DNA of 64,000 nucleotides, from NCBI RefSeq assembly GCF_028898845.1, contig NZ_CP118574.1:62001-126000 (forward strand), written 5' to 3'. This document shows positions 18,898 through 27,402 of the stretch, one piece after another; within the stretch, counting starts at the first letter, position 1; every line of letters begins with the position of its first letter. The notes under the pieces are model-generated. The model saw only the letters and a program-made list of their open reading frames with translations. It did not search any database and had not been told where the DNA came from. Position numbers and translations under genes: made by a program. The stretch is from Streptomyces sp. WZ-12. GTDB lineage: Bacteria > Actinomycetota > Actinomycetes > Streptomycetales > Streptomycetaceae.

Positions 18898-19869
18898 ATG
18901 CGCTCGACTGACTGGCACCTCACCGAAGACATCGACGGCTTTCTCGATCGAGCCGGAGACTTCCTGCTTTCGCGCCCCGCCCTGCACAACACGCCACTGA
19001 CGACGATCGAGAGACTGCGAACGCGCGGGGTGGACCCCGCATCCGGTGCCGAGGTCGGCGTCTTCTTCGGCCGGTTGGAGACGGGGGGCGAGGTCCACGC
19101 CATCCTCTACCGCGCTCCGTCCTACCGCCTGACTCTCACCCACCTCTCCCCTGGTCAGGCCGACGTCCTCGCCGCCCATCTGACCGGCCTCGGCCACTCC
19201 CTCTCCGGCGTCACCGCTGACCACGACACCGCTACCGCCTTCGCCGAGGCATGGCAGCGGTACGCAGGCCCGACGCCCGTGCGCAGTTGGCGGGGCCGCC
19301 TCTACCGGCTCGGGACGCTCACTCCGCCGCAGCCGTGCCCGGAGGGGCGGGGCCGCGTCGCCGGCGAGCGGGATCACGAGCAACTCATCCGCTGGTGCGG
19401 CGAGTTCGTCGCCGACGTCGGAGAGGCCCCCGCCATCGATGCCGACTCCTGGGCCGGCTCCCGCTTCGCCGACAAGCACTTCACGTTCTGGGAGGCCCCG
19501 GACGGCACTCCGGTCTCGATGGCGGGTTCGACTTCGATGGTGGGCGGCATGGTCCGGGTGGACCCCGTCTACACCCCCGCCCACCTTCGGGGTCTTGGCT
19601 ACGCGGGCGCGGTGACGGTCGAGGCCAGCGGAGCCGCGCTGGCGGCGGGCGCGACGGATGTCGTCCTGTTCACGAATCCGGCCAACTCCACCAGCAACGC
19701 CCTTTACCAACGCCTCGGATATGTTCCGGTCGCCGACTTCACCGGGTACGACTTCACCCGCGACGACGCACCGGGCGCCAGTCAGGGGGAAGAAAGACCT
19801 GCCGGGTCGGCGAGCCAGGTGTCGAGTGGGACCCGGCAGGAGTTGAGGATGCCGGCGACCAGCGTGTAG
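18898..19869 (+). CDS. GNAT-family N-acetyltransferase
   Basis: A 323-aa acetyltransferase-like protein. The C-terminal half (about 170-295) is the GNAT fold: beta-strand MVRVDPVYTPAHLRGLGYAG carries the acetyl-CoA loop (R-G-L-G-Y-A). It is followed by DVVLFTNPANSTSNALYQRLGYVPV, the typical strand-helix-strand end. The N-terminal half is probably a degenerate second GNAT lobe. The last about 30 residues (GASQGEERPAGS onward) lie in the 88-base overlap with the convergent MBL-CMD gene and do not look like family sequence. The original stop was probably lost and the frame runs on. The acceptor is unknown. Confidence 0.78.
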   Translation: MRSTDWHLTEDIDGFLDRAGDFLLSRPALHNTPLTTIERLRTRGVDPASGAEVGVFFGRLETGGEVHAILYRAPSYRLTLTHLSPGQADVLAAHLTGLGHSLSGVTADHDTATAFAEAWQRYAGPTPVRSWRGRLYRLGTLTPPQPCPEGRGRVAGERDHEQLIRWCGEFVADVGEAPAIDADSWAGSRFADKHFTFWEAPDGTPVSMAGSTSMVGGMVRVDPVYTPAHLRGLGYAGAVTVEASGAALAAGATDVVLFTNPANSTSNALYQRLGYVPVADFTGYDFTRDDAPGASQGEERPAGSASQVSSGTRQELRMPATSV

Positions 19870-21311
19870 GTACCGATCAGGGCGAGCAGTTCCAGTAGTT
19901 GTGGGGCGGAGTAGCGCGCGGCCAGGGTCTGCCAGGTGGCCGTGGAGAGGCTCCGCTTGTCGCACAGTTCGTCGACGGCTCGCAGGAGGGCGCGGTCCGC
20001 TTCGTTCCAGTCGGCTGTGTCCGGCCCGCGGCGGATGCTGGCGATTTCGGGTGCGGTGAGGCCGGCGGTGGCACCGAGATGGGCGTGGTGGTGCCATTCG
20101 TAGGTCGAGCCGGTGCGGTGGGCGGTCCGGAGGATGGCCAGTTCCCGTTCGCGCGGCGGCAGGAGTCCCTGGGCGAGTTGGGCGAGCAGGGGTGCGAGGG
20201 AGAGCAGCAGGTCGGGGTGGTTGCCGATGGTGGCCAGGACGTTGAGCACCGGGCGACCGGCGAGCGGCCCCGCGTCGTTCGCGAGTGCCTGGGCCGCGGG
20301 GCCCTTCAGCCGCCCGGCCAGGGCGGTGATCTCCTCCGCGGGGCGGGGCGCGATGCGCGGGGCGGCGTCGGCGCGTGGGGACGGGACGTAGTGGTCGAGA
20401 AGGCCCATCAACTGCTCTTCTTCGGGGGTGCCGTCGCCGTTGAGTTCGCGGTAGATGGCGCCGATGTTGAGCACCAGCCGTTCGGGGTCGGCCCAGTCGG
20501 CGAAGCCGTCCAGGTCCATCTCCCGGGCGGCCTGCAGCACGGGCAGGCCCGATCGGTGCGCCCGGATGGCGTGGTCGCGGACCTGCTCCAAGTAGTCGCG
20601 GAAGAGGCGGACTTCGGGCTTGCCGACGACCGGGCCGTGCCCGGGGACGATCGCTTCGACGTCCAGGTCGAGGATCAGGTCGCAGGCGCTGATCCAGTTC
20701 TCCACCGGTCCGCTGTGGATCACCGGATGGCCGCCGACGAAGAGGATGTCTCCGGCGAACAGCACGGCCGCGTCCGGGACATGGACCAGGACGTCCCCGG
20801 TGGTGTGTGCCGGGCCCACCTCGATCAGCCGGACGGTTCGTCGACCGACCGTCACTTCCGCTTCCCCGCTGAAGGTCCGGGTCGGCAGCGTCGGCGTGAT
20901 GCCGGTGAAGTCGAAGGTCTGGCGCATCTCCTCGACGATCCCCGGCAGTCGGATCGCGCCCGGCGCGGCGAACAGCGCGTGGAAGCGGTCGCGGCGCATG
21001 GCGGTTGCGGCGGCCTCGGAGGCGACGATCGTGGCGTCGGGGAGCAGTTGGTTGCCCCACCAGTGGTCGCCGTCGCTGTGGCTGTTGACCAGTGTTCCGA
21101 TCGTCAGCCGGGGAAGTGCCTGGGCTATCTCGTCGAGCATGGCGCGAGTCTGCGGAACGGTGAACAACGTGTCGACCAACAGTCCTTCGTCGCCGTCGGC
21201 CACCAGTCCGGCGTTGCTCCAGCCCCAGGAGCCGTTGGGTTGCAGGTAGGCGTAGGTCTCGGCGGCGATGTGGTGCAGTCCGGGAGCGTAGGGAACGCGG
21301 GGAACGTCCAT
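19782..21311 (-). CDS. Metallo-beta-lactamase / carboxymuconolactone decarboxylase-like fusion
   Basis: A 509-aa two-domain protein. Residues 1-270 are an MBL-fold hydrolase with the metal motif NSHSDGDHWWGN (H78, D80, D82, H83; an HxDxDH variant of HxHxDH), the second site GPAHTTGDVLVH, the bridging Asp (FAGDILFVGG) and the late His (VPGHGPV). Residues about 330-505 are AhpD/CMD-like: REREIAILRTAHRTGS-like region, then YEWHHHAHLG, with the EWxxH pattern but no CxxC pair, so a peroxidase role is unlikely. ATG 21311 has GGAGG seven bases upstream. The divergent TetR gene and shared operators suggest induced expression, perhaps for detoxifying a small molecule. Confidence 0.85.
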   Translation of the reverse strand: MDVPRVPYAPGLHHIAAETYAYLQPNGSWGWSNAGLVADGDEGLLVDTLFTVPQTRAMLDEIAQALPRLTIGTLVNSHSDGDHWWGNQLLPDATIVASEAAATAMRRDRFHALFAAPGAIRLPGIVEEMRQTFDFTGITPTLPTRTFSGEAEVTVGRRTVRLIEVGPAHTTGDVLVHVPDAAVLFAGDILFVGGHPVIHSGPVENWISACDLILDLDVEAIVPGHGPVVGKPEVRLFRDYLEQVRDHAIRAHRSGLPVLQAAREMDLDGFADWADPERLVLNIGAIYRELNGDGTPEEEQLMGLLDHYVPSPRADAAPRIAPRPAEEITALAGRLKGPAAQALANDAGPLAGRPVLNVLATIGNHPDLLLSLAPLLAQLAQGLLPPRERELAILRTAHRTGSTYEWHHHAHLGATAGLTAPEIASIRRGPDTADWNEADRALLRAVDELCDKRSLSTATWQTLAARYSAPQLLELLALIGTYTLVAGILNSCRVPLDTWLADPAGLSSP

Positions 21312-21330
21312 TGCTCGACCTCCTCAGTAT

Positions 21331-21381
21331 GTGTACTTGAGTACCAAGCTATATTCACGTCCATGTTGGATTCAAGTACAC
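21331..21381. promoter_or_regulatory. Paired operator in the MBL-CMD / tetR divergent promoter
   Basis: GTGTACTTGA (21331-21340) and its exact reverse complement TCAAGTACAC (21372-21381) flank the 77-base divergent region. The left copy sits in a dyad GTACT-TG-AGTAC. This is what an autoregulated TetR repressor would bind to shut both promoters. Confidence 0.6.
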
Positions 21382-21388
21382 TTACGGG

Positions 21389-22027
21389 GTGACGTCGACA
21401 ACACCGCAGGACGCGGGCGCACCGCAGGACCGTCGCGAACGACGCCGCAGCGCGACGCGGGAGAGGCTGCTGACCGCGGCCCTGGAGCTGTTCGCCGCGC
21501 AGGGGTATGCGGCCACCACCTACGAGCACATCGCCGAACGCGCGGACGTGGGCCGCCAGACCGCGTTCAACCACTTCCGCCGCAAGGAGGACTTCGTGAC
21601 CGCCTGGGTCCGTGGGCGGCACGAGCAGTTGGACCGGCAGGACGAAGCGGACGCGAGCACCGCGGGGAAAACCGCCGTCGAGGCGCTGGCGGACGAGCTG
21701 CGCGCGCTGGCCGAACTCAACGAGCGGGACTACGCGTTGGCCAAGGAGCTGCACGACGGCGGGGTGCTGCACACCGCCTTCGGCCACGGCACCACCACTC
21801 CCCCCGCGATCGGCTCCGCCGTCACCCGCGGCCAACGGCGCGGCGAGATCCGCCGCGACCTCGACGCCGCGGCCCTCGCCGACATGATCTTCGACGGGTA
21901 TGTGACCGCGCTGAGCCGCTGGCTGCGCAGCGACGGCGCCTTCCCGCTCGCCGAGGCTCTGTTGGCCAGGCTCACCGTCCTCGCCACCGGCTTCACCACC
22001 CCCGCCGGCCGGAACGCAACCGCCTGA
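21389..22027 (+). CDS. TetR-family transcriptional regulator
   Basis: A 212-aa TetR repressor starting at GTG. The N-terminal helix-turn-helix (about 20-66) is classical: RERLLTAALELFAAQGYAATT, then IAERADVGRQTAFNHFRRKEDF. The C-terminal ligand-binding domain is all-helical and diverged. It lies head to head with the MBL-CMD gene, with a perfect 10-bp inverted repeat between them, and is ended by a hairpin at 22069-22093. It most likely represses the divergent gene and itself. Confidence 0.9.
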   Translation: MTSTTPQDAGAPQDRRERRRSATRERLLTAALELFAAQGYAATTYEHIAERADVGRQTAFNHFRRKEDFVTAWVRGRHEQLDRQDEADASTAGKTAVEALADELRALAELNERDYALAKELHDGGVLHTAFGHGTTTPPAIGSAVTRGQRRGEIRRDLDAAALADMIFDGYVTALSRWLRSDGAFPLAEALLARLTVLATGFTTPAGRNATA

Positions 22028-22068
22028 TCACCGGCCGTCGCCCCACCTGCCCACCTGCCGCCCCGCAC

Positions 22069-22093
22069 CGCCGCCGGGCGCTCCCCGGCGGCG
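22069..22093 (+). terminator. Hairpin after tetR
   Basis: A perfect 10-bp stem (CGCCGCCGGG with its complement) with a 5-base loop, 41 bases after the stop codon. Confidence 0.6.
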
Positions 22094-22415
22094 GGAGCGG
22101 CGGCGGGCGGGCGCCTGCGCATCAGCCGCGTGGGCGTCAGCGGTTCACCCACAGCAACGGCCTCACGGTGCGTCATCTACGGTGCGGGGCGGCGGTGTTG
22201 GCGGTCGCGGCGGACCATCCCCTCGCGCAGGCCCCGCTCCCGGTCTCCGCGGCCAGCCGGGGCTCGCCGCCCGGCCGCTCGCGCCGGGGATGCACCGAGA
22301 CATCCTGGCGCTGACGCGTCCACGGTGCGCGAGGGTCCGGTCATCGCCGCCTGTCTGGGCGGAGTGCGGGAGGCGATACGCCGGTAGGGGACGTGGCCTT
22401 CGCCCTCCCCCGGTG
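22094..22415. other. Gene-free stretch
   Basis: About 320 bases of very GC-rich sequence between the tetR terminator and the stop of the minus-strand GPP34 gene. No protein-like frame or clear signal was seen. Confidence 0.5.
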
Positions 22416-23057
22416 TCAGTTGCCGCGCCAGATGTTGTCGAAGGCGGCCTGCTCGATGGCGCGGCGTTGACGCAGGGCCTCCAGTTCCATCAGCGCGCCG
22501 TGGACCGCGGCGAGCACGGTGTCCACGCCGTTGTCGTCCACGCTCGGTGAGTTGGACGCGTCCGGGGCGTGCTGGTCGCCCTCCCCCGCCTCCCCGTCAC
22601 CGGCGATCCCGACGGCCGTCGCGAGGGCGGCGAGGACCGGCTCGCCCGAGGCCAGGCGGTTCTCCGCCGCGCGTCGGTCCGGTGAATCGGCGAGCACGAC
22701 GTGATCGGCCCGGAGGTGGATGCCGCGGCGGCGCTCCTGACGCAACAGTCCTTCCGCTTCCAGGCTCGCACGGTAGGCCGCGTACAGGCCGTCGCCCCTG
22801 CGCCACAGCCAGTCACTGATCGTCTCGTACGGTGTCTGGCGCACCAGTGCCGCTGCCGCCTGGTCCAGCAACGGATCGTCGATGGCGGGGCGGTAGCCAG
22901 GGACGATGCGTTCGCCGTCGACGGTCAGTGCCCCGGCGGCGAGGAGGTCGATCAACTCACCGCCCGCGAGGGCGAGCGAGAGGTTACCTTGGGGCATGGA
23001 GCGACTGGAGACCGCGTCCGCGGAGACGATCATCAGGTCCCGTGATGCACTACTCAT
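22416..23057 (-). CDS. GPP34 (GOLPH3-like) family protein
   Basis: A 213-aa soluble protein of the Golgi phosphoprotein 3 family. In eukaryotes it binds phosphatidylinositol-4-phosphate; bacterial copies are abundant in actinobacteria with unknown role. The family pattern is visible: GNLSLALAGGELIDLLAAGA near the N-terminus (about 30-50), DPLLDQAAAAL, then SDWLWRRGDGLYAAY and LEAEGLLRQERRR. The ATG at 23057 is chosen over 23096 because GGGAGAG lies 6 bases upstream. It is a separate transcription unit; nothing in its surroundings hints at a partner. Confidence 0.82.
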   Translation of the reverse strand: MSSASRDLMIVSADAVSSRSMPQGNLSLALAGGELIDLLAAGALTVDGERIVPGYRPAIDDPLLDQAAAALVRQTPYETISDWLWRRGDGLYAAYRASLEAEGLLRQERRRGIHLRADHVVLADSPDRRAAENRLASGEPVLAALATAVGIAGDGEAGEGDQHAPDASNSPSVDDNGVDTVLAAVHGALMELEALRQRRAIEQAAFDNIWRGN

Positions 23058-23189
23058 CCGGTTCTCTCCCAGGTGTAGGGGCGAGGGCCCCTGCATTCCA
23101 GCACACCAGTCGCCTCCCGATCGCGCGCGCCGAGGGGATGGGCGGGGCGGCCGTCCGCTCCAGCCGGTGAACCGCGGCCGCGGCGGCCC

Positions 23190-24689
23190 CTACGAGAAGA
23201 GGGTGAAGGGGGTCGGGGGGTGGTTCTCCCAGATGTGGTGGGAGTCCTGTTCGGGGTAGCGGGCGGTCGTGGAGGTGGCGTCCAGGACGCGGGTGAGCTG
23301 GTGGTCCGGGCGGTAGGCGGCCCACCCGGGGTCGCCGGTGGTGGCGAAGCGGATCCAGGCCCGGTGGAGTTCCCGTGATGCCGCGCGGGCCTCGGGGGTG
23401 GGCGGGTCGCCGAGGAGTTCCCGGCCGTTGGGACTGTCCAGCGTGTCGAACGCCAGGGGCACGTCGAGGCTGTGACAGGCGCCGAACAGGCCGCCCAACG
23501 CCGGTGCGGTCAGGCACAGTTCGAAGAGGAACGAGGTGCCGCCGGCCGCGGCGTTGGCCCGGGCCAGGTGCAGGGACGGCATCCGGAAGAGGGCGTCGGA
23601 GTAGACGGTTTCCAGGAGTTCGCTGGGGGTGGCGTGCGGGGCGGCGGCGCGGTAGGCGTCCGGTCCGTGCGGTGCCGGGGCGAACAGGTCCAGTGCGGTG
23701 CGGGCCTCCTCGTCGGTGAACCCGTCCACTCGTCCGCTCATCGCGCTGAACAGCCGGAATTCGTCGCGGGTATGGCCGACGAGGAGTTCGGCTCCTGGGG
23801 CGCGGCCGGTGGCCAGGGCGGTCCAGGGCGCCTCGGTGAGGACGTCGCCGTCGATGACGGGGCAGGTGGCGACGCCGATGCGGGAGAGCCGGCCCCAGCG
23901 TTCGTGGTGGGCGGGGAGGTCGGTGCCGAGGGAGGTGACGGCCTCGGCCAGGCAGTGGGGCGCGAGGGCGGAGAGGGCGGCGGCGGTGGGCGCCGCGCCG
24001 AGGCGGCCGGCCAGTTCGGCAGCGACCTCTTCGGCCAGTGCGCGGGTGCAGAGGTTGCCCGGAACGGAGTGGGTGACGGCCCGTCGGAACAGGCCGCGGG
24101 CGGATGCCACCGTCAGCAGGGCGGCGATCGAGCCGGCTCCGGCGGACTGTCCGGCGACGGTGACGTGGTCGGGGTTGCCTCCGAAGGAGGCGATATTGCG
24201 CCGGACCCACTCCAGCGCCGCGATCTGGTCGAGGAGGCCACGGTTGGGCGGCGCCCCTTCGAGGAGGGCGAAACCCTCCGCGCCGGTACGGTAGTTGAGG
24301 CTCACGACGACGAGTCCGGCGCCGCTGAGCGCCGTCGGGTCGTACATGGGATCGCCGGAGGTGCCGGCGAGGTAGCCGCCGCCGTGGATCCACACCAACA
24401 CCGGTAGCCCGGCGGCGCCGAGGTCAGGGGTGCGGACGTTGAGCGTCAGCCAGTCCGACCCCGGGTCCTCCCCCACCTCCGCACGGACCGGCCCGGCCTG
24501 CGGTACCGGCGGCCCGAACTCCGTTGCCTGGCGCGCTCCTTCCCAGTGGGGAACGCGCACGGGCGCCGCGAACCGGAGTGCGCCGACGGGTGGTTGGGCG
24601 TAGGGGATGCCGCGGAAGACCGCGTGCCCTTGATTCCAACGGCCCTGCACCAGGCCCTCGGCGGTCCGCGCCCTTGGTCGTTCGGACAT
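23190..24689 (-). CDS. Type B carboxylesterase/lipase
   Basis: A 499-aa alpha/beta-hydrolase of the carboxylesterase type B family. Visible are the family start FRGIPYAQPPVGALRF, the oxyanion segment VWIHGGGYLAG, and nucleophile S182 in VAGQSAGAG. The acid and the histidine (GACHSLDVPLAF, late third) also fit. There is no signal peptide, so it is probably cytoplasmic. AGGAAGGAAG lies just upstream of the ATG. It is transcribed in the same direction as the LuxC/LuxE operon but separated from it by a strong hairpin. Confidence 0.87.
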   Translation of the reverse strand: MSERPRARTAEGLVQGRWNQGHAVFRGIPYAQPPVGALRFAAPVRVPHWEGARQATEFGPPVPQAGPVRAEVGEDPGSDWLTLNVRTPDLGAAGLPVLVWIHGGGYLAGTSGDPMYDPTALSGAGLVVVSLNYRTGAEGFALLEGAPPNRGLLDQIAALEWVRRNIASFGGNPDHVTVAGQSAGAGSIAALLTVASARGLFRRAVTHSVPGNLCTRALAEEVAAELAGRLGAAPTAAALSALAPHCLAEAVTSLGTDLPAHHERWGRLSRIGVATCPVIDGDVLTEAPWTALATGRAPGAELLVGHTRDEFRLFSAMSGRVDGFTDEEARTALDLFAPAPHGPDAYRAAAPHATPSELLETVYSDALFRMPSLHLARANAAAGGTSFLFELCLTAPALGGLFGACHSLDVPLAFDTLDSPNGRELLGDPPTPEARAASRELHRAWIRFATTGDPGWAAYRPDHQLTRVLDATSTTARYPEQDSHHIWENHPPTPFTLFS

Positions 24690-24775
24690 GTGGCTTCCTT
24701 CCTGAGGAGGCCCCTAGCGTTCTCGGTCGGCCGTATTATGTCAAGCGTATGAAAAAGGCGGAAGGGCGGAAACCC

Positions 24776-24809
24776 GTGTGGGGGTGGGGCCGTGGCCCCA
24801 CCCCCACAC
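24776..24809 (-). terminator. Very strong hairpin ending the LuxC/LuxE operon
   Basis: A perfect 16-bp stem (GTGTGGGGGTGGGGCC with its complement) closed by two bases begins 16 bases after the stop of the LuxC-PaaK gene. It isolates the five-gene operon from the esterase gene downstream. Confidence 0.75.
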
Positions 24810-24825
24810 ACGAGTCACCGCCGCA

Positions 24826-27402
24826 TCAACTCGCCGTCGTCCGGCGGTCGATGACGGTGCGGAGCTTTCCGCTGGTGGGCGTGCGCTCGAAGGCGGACGT
24901 GGCGGCGGTCTCCACCGTGCAGGCGAGCAGCGCCTCCGGACCGACCGCCGAACCGAGTTCGGGGATGTTGGCCAGCAGTGCGGTGCGGGCCGCCTCGGGG
25001 TCCGGCGCGTAGGCACCGTCCAGGCGGACGGTGAGCTGTTCGCGGTCGGCCTGGGAGGTCAGGATGAGCTGCAACTCGCCGCGGTAGCCCAGGTGTTCCT
25101 CGGCGACCTGGGTGAAGCGGCGGTAGTTGAAGTGGTATGTACCCATGCGGAACACATCGCCGTACCGTCCCAGGAGTTCGATGCGCGGGATGTGGCTGCC
25201 GCAGGGGCAGACCCCGTCGACGGCCCGGCCCAAGTCACCGATCTGGTAGCGCTCCAGGCGCTGGCCGGCCCGGGTACGGGTGGTGAAGACCAGCCGGCCG
25301 GGCTGCCCGGCGGGGGCCGGGCGGTCCTGTTGCGGGTCGAGGATCTCCAGGGTGTGCAGGTCGGTCAGGACGTGGTGGACGGTGCCCTGCGCGTGGGCGC
25401 ACTGGTAGCCGAGCGGGCCCAGGTCGGTGCTGCCGTAGGCGGCGGAGCGAATGACCTCGACGCCGAACTCCTCGGTGAGGATGCGGCGTTGCTCGGATGT
25501 GAAGTGTTCCCCGCCGTAGAAGACCTTGCGGATGCCGCCGTAGGAGCGGAGCCGGTCGCCCTGGGCGTGGAAGAGCTGCCACAGGTAGGAGGGCATCCCG
25601 AAGAGGGTGTCCACGCGGTAGGTGACCAGGGCGTTGGCTATCGCCTCGTGGTCGGGTCCGGCGGCGATGGGAATCTGGGTGGCGTTCAGGCGTTCCAGGA
25701 TGGAGAAGAAGCTGATGAAGCTGCCGTACATCTCCCCGCAGAAGAAGAGGTTGGCGGCGCGGTCGTGGGCCGGGTCGAAGCCCGCCGCGATCAGGCCGTT
25801 TCCGGAGGCGGTCATCTGGGTGTCGTAGTCGTCGCAGGTGAAGACGGACAGCGCCGGGGCGCCGGTGGTGCCGCCGCTGTGGAAGTAGAGCTGGGCGTGC
25901 TCCGGTGCCAGGGTGCGGATCTGGGCCTGGGCGGCCGCCTTGTCCATGAGCGGGCCGGTGGGCGGGGCGGGCAGCGCGGCGGGAGCGACCAGGTCGTCCA
26001 GGCACGGGGTGGTGGTGAACGCGGCCTCGGGGGCCTGGACGCTGACGCGCCGGCTGTAGCGCTGGAGGGCGTAGACGCCGTCGTGGGGTTCGCCGTGGTA
26101 GCCGTCGAGCATGGCGCCGAGCGGGGTGATGCGGTCCACGCCCGCGGTGAACAGCGTCCTGGACAACTGGGCGAGATCCGCGCGGTTGCCGCCGACCCCG
26201 GCGGTCTGGAGGTAGCGGCGCATGGGCCGCAGGGTGGCCACGATGTCCCGGCGGGGCAGCGGCTTGATCCAGACGGTGCGGTGCAGCGGGGAGGCGGTCA
26301 GCGCGGGGCGGGTGTCGGCGAAGACCCGCCAGCTCCCGTCGTCCGCGGCGAGGACCTTGGTCAGGCCGAGGTGCTGCTCGGCCCGGGCGACCAGTTCGGT
26401 GGTGGTGAGCTCGGCCTGCTCGGCGGGGTCGGCACCGTCTTCGGCGCCCCCGCAACCGCTCGACGGGGTGGGGAACTTGGCCGACACGTCGTCCAGGACC
26501 GCGGCGAACTCCTCGGCGAAGGCGAAGAGTTGGGAGGGTGAGTCGGCGTCCGGGTCGGTGTCGAGGTAGACGACCTGCGGGCTGGAGCACGCCTGCTGTT
26601 CGAGTCGGCAGACGTCCGTGGCCAGCGCGAGCAGGGCCGCCCGGTCCGTCCAGGCATCGCGGGTCAGATAGCCGAACGAGATCTTGTGGCCCCACTCGAC
26701 GAGCCGGCACCCGGGCGGGACGAGGGCCGCGACGCCCGCCACGGCGTCCTCGCCGCCCCATACGGCCACGGCGTCCGCGGGCGCACACAGCAACCGCATC
26801 AGGTCCTGGCGACGGGAGGAGAAGCGCAGGGCGATGATCCGGCGGCCGACGGCGCCGGTGGGATCGGCCGCGGCGATCTCGGCGAGCAGGTGCTGGGCGA
26901 GCGGGGTGTCCGTGCTGCTGGTCTTGAGGACGTTGACATTGCCCGCGAGCAGGCCCTCCACCACGCTCAACGGGGCGACCCCCGCGGCGTTGCCCGGGGC
27001 GATGTGGACGAGTAGGCCCACCGGCGCCCATGCCTCGTAGCGGGTCTCCCTGGCATCGGGCCTGGTGAGCCGTTCGGGGCGCGGGCCGCCGAGTTCGCGC
27101 CGCAGCTTGCGTTCCAGGGCGGGGCGGGCGAGGGCGTCGGCGAGTTCGGCGAGGGTGGCCGCGGCCTCCGCGCGGTCGGGTCCGTCCGCGGTACCGGTCT
27201 GCTGGGCCATGAGGCGGGCGTGCAGGTCGCCGTCCGGTTCCCGCAGTGCCTGGCTGACCGTGTCGCAGGCCAGCAGGACCGTCTCGGTGGACAGTGGTTC
27301 CGCCAGAACGCCCTCGACCAGGGTCGGCAGCTCGGCGAGCCGCTTGGCCGCCTCGGCGTCGTCGATGAACGAGCCCTGCCAGTAGTGGAGTTGACGGGTC
27401 AT
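24826..27402 (-). CDS. LuxC-type acyl reductase fused to a PaaK/LuxE-like adenylating domain
   Basis: An 858-aa fusion. Residues 1 to about 460 match LuxC, the NADPH acyl-CoA or acyl-enzyme reductase of bacterial fatty-acid reductases. It has aldehyde-dehydrogenase features: APGNAAGVAPLSVVEGLLAG (nucleotide-binding region) and the nucleophile C272 in QQACSSPQVVY. Residues about 490-858 are an adenylate-forming domain of the PaaK/LuxE class, with ATP loop FHSGGTTGAP, the core YGSTDLGPLGYQC and RYQIGDLG. So one chain could both activate a carboxylate and reduce it to an aldehyde; known LuxC proteins are single-domain (about 480 aa). ATG 27402 overlaps the LuxE-like gene stop by ATGA. It is last in a five-gene coupled operon. 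Substrate and acyl carrier are unknown. Confidence 0.85.
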   Translation of the reverse strand: MTRQLHYWQGSFIDDAEAAKRLAELPTLVEGVLAEPLSTETVLLACDTVSQALREPDGDLHARLMAQQTGTADGPDRAEAAATLAELADALARPALERKLRRELGGPRPERLTRPDARETRYEAWAPVGLLVHIAPGNAAGVAPLSVVEGLLAGNVNVLKTSSTDTPLAQHLLAEIAAADPTGAVGRRIIALRFSSRRQDLMRLLCAPADAVAVWGGEDAVAGVAALVPPGCRLVEWGHKISFGYLTRDAWTDRAALLALATDVCRLEQQACSSPQVVYLDTDPDADSPSQLFAFAEEFAAVLDDVSAKFPTPSSGCGGAEDGADPAEQAELTTTELVARAEQHLGLTKVLAADDGSWRVFADTRPALTASPLHRTVWIKPLPRRDIVATLRPMRRYLQTAGVGGNRADLAQLSRTLFTAGVDRITPLGAMLDGYHGEPHDGVYALQRYSRRVSVQAPEAAFTTTPCLDDLVAPAALPAPPTGPLMDKAAAQAQIRTLAPEHAQLYFHSGGTTGAPALSVFTCDDYDTQMTASGNGLIAAGFDPAHDRAANLFFCGEMYGSFISFFSILERLNATQIPIAAGPDHEAIANALVTYRVDTLFGMPSYLWQLFHAQGDRLRSYGGIRKVFYGGEHFTSEQRRILTEEFGVEVIRSAAYGSTDLGPLGYQCAHAQGTVHHVLTDLHTLEILDPQQDRPAPAGQPGRLVFTTRTRAGQRLERYQIGDLGRAVDGVCPCGSHIPRIELLGRYGDVFRMGTYHFNYRRFTQVAEEHLGYRGELQLILTSQADREQLTVRLDGAYAPDPEAARTALLANIPELGSAVGPEALLACTVETAATSAFERTPTSGKLRTVIDRRTTAS

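Noticed and set aside
22182..22550. A 122-codon plus-strand frame between tetR and GPP34
   Set aside because: No homology-like sequence and it overlaps the GPP34 gene's 3' end on the other strand.
24778..26541. Long plus-strand frame of 587 codons opposite the LuxC fusion
   Set aside because: It is the antisense of a gene with strong domain matches; the translated sequence is low-complexity Gly/Ala/Val.
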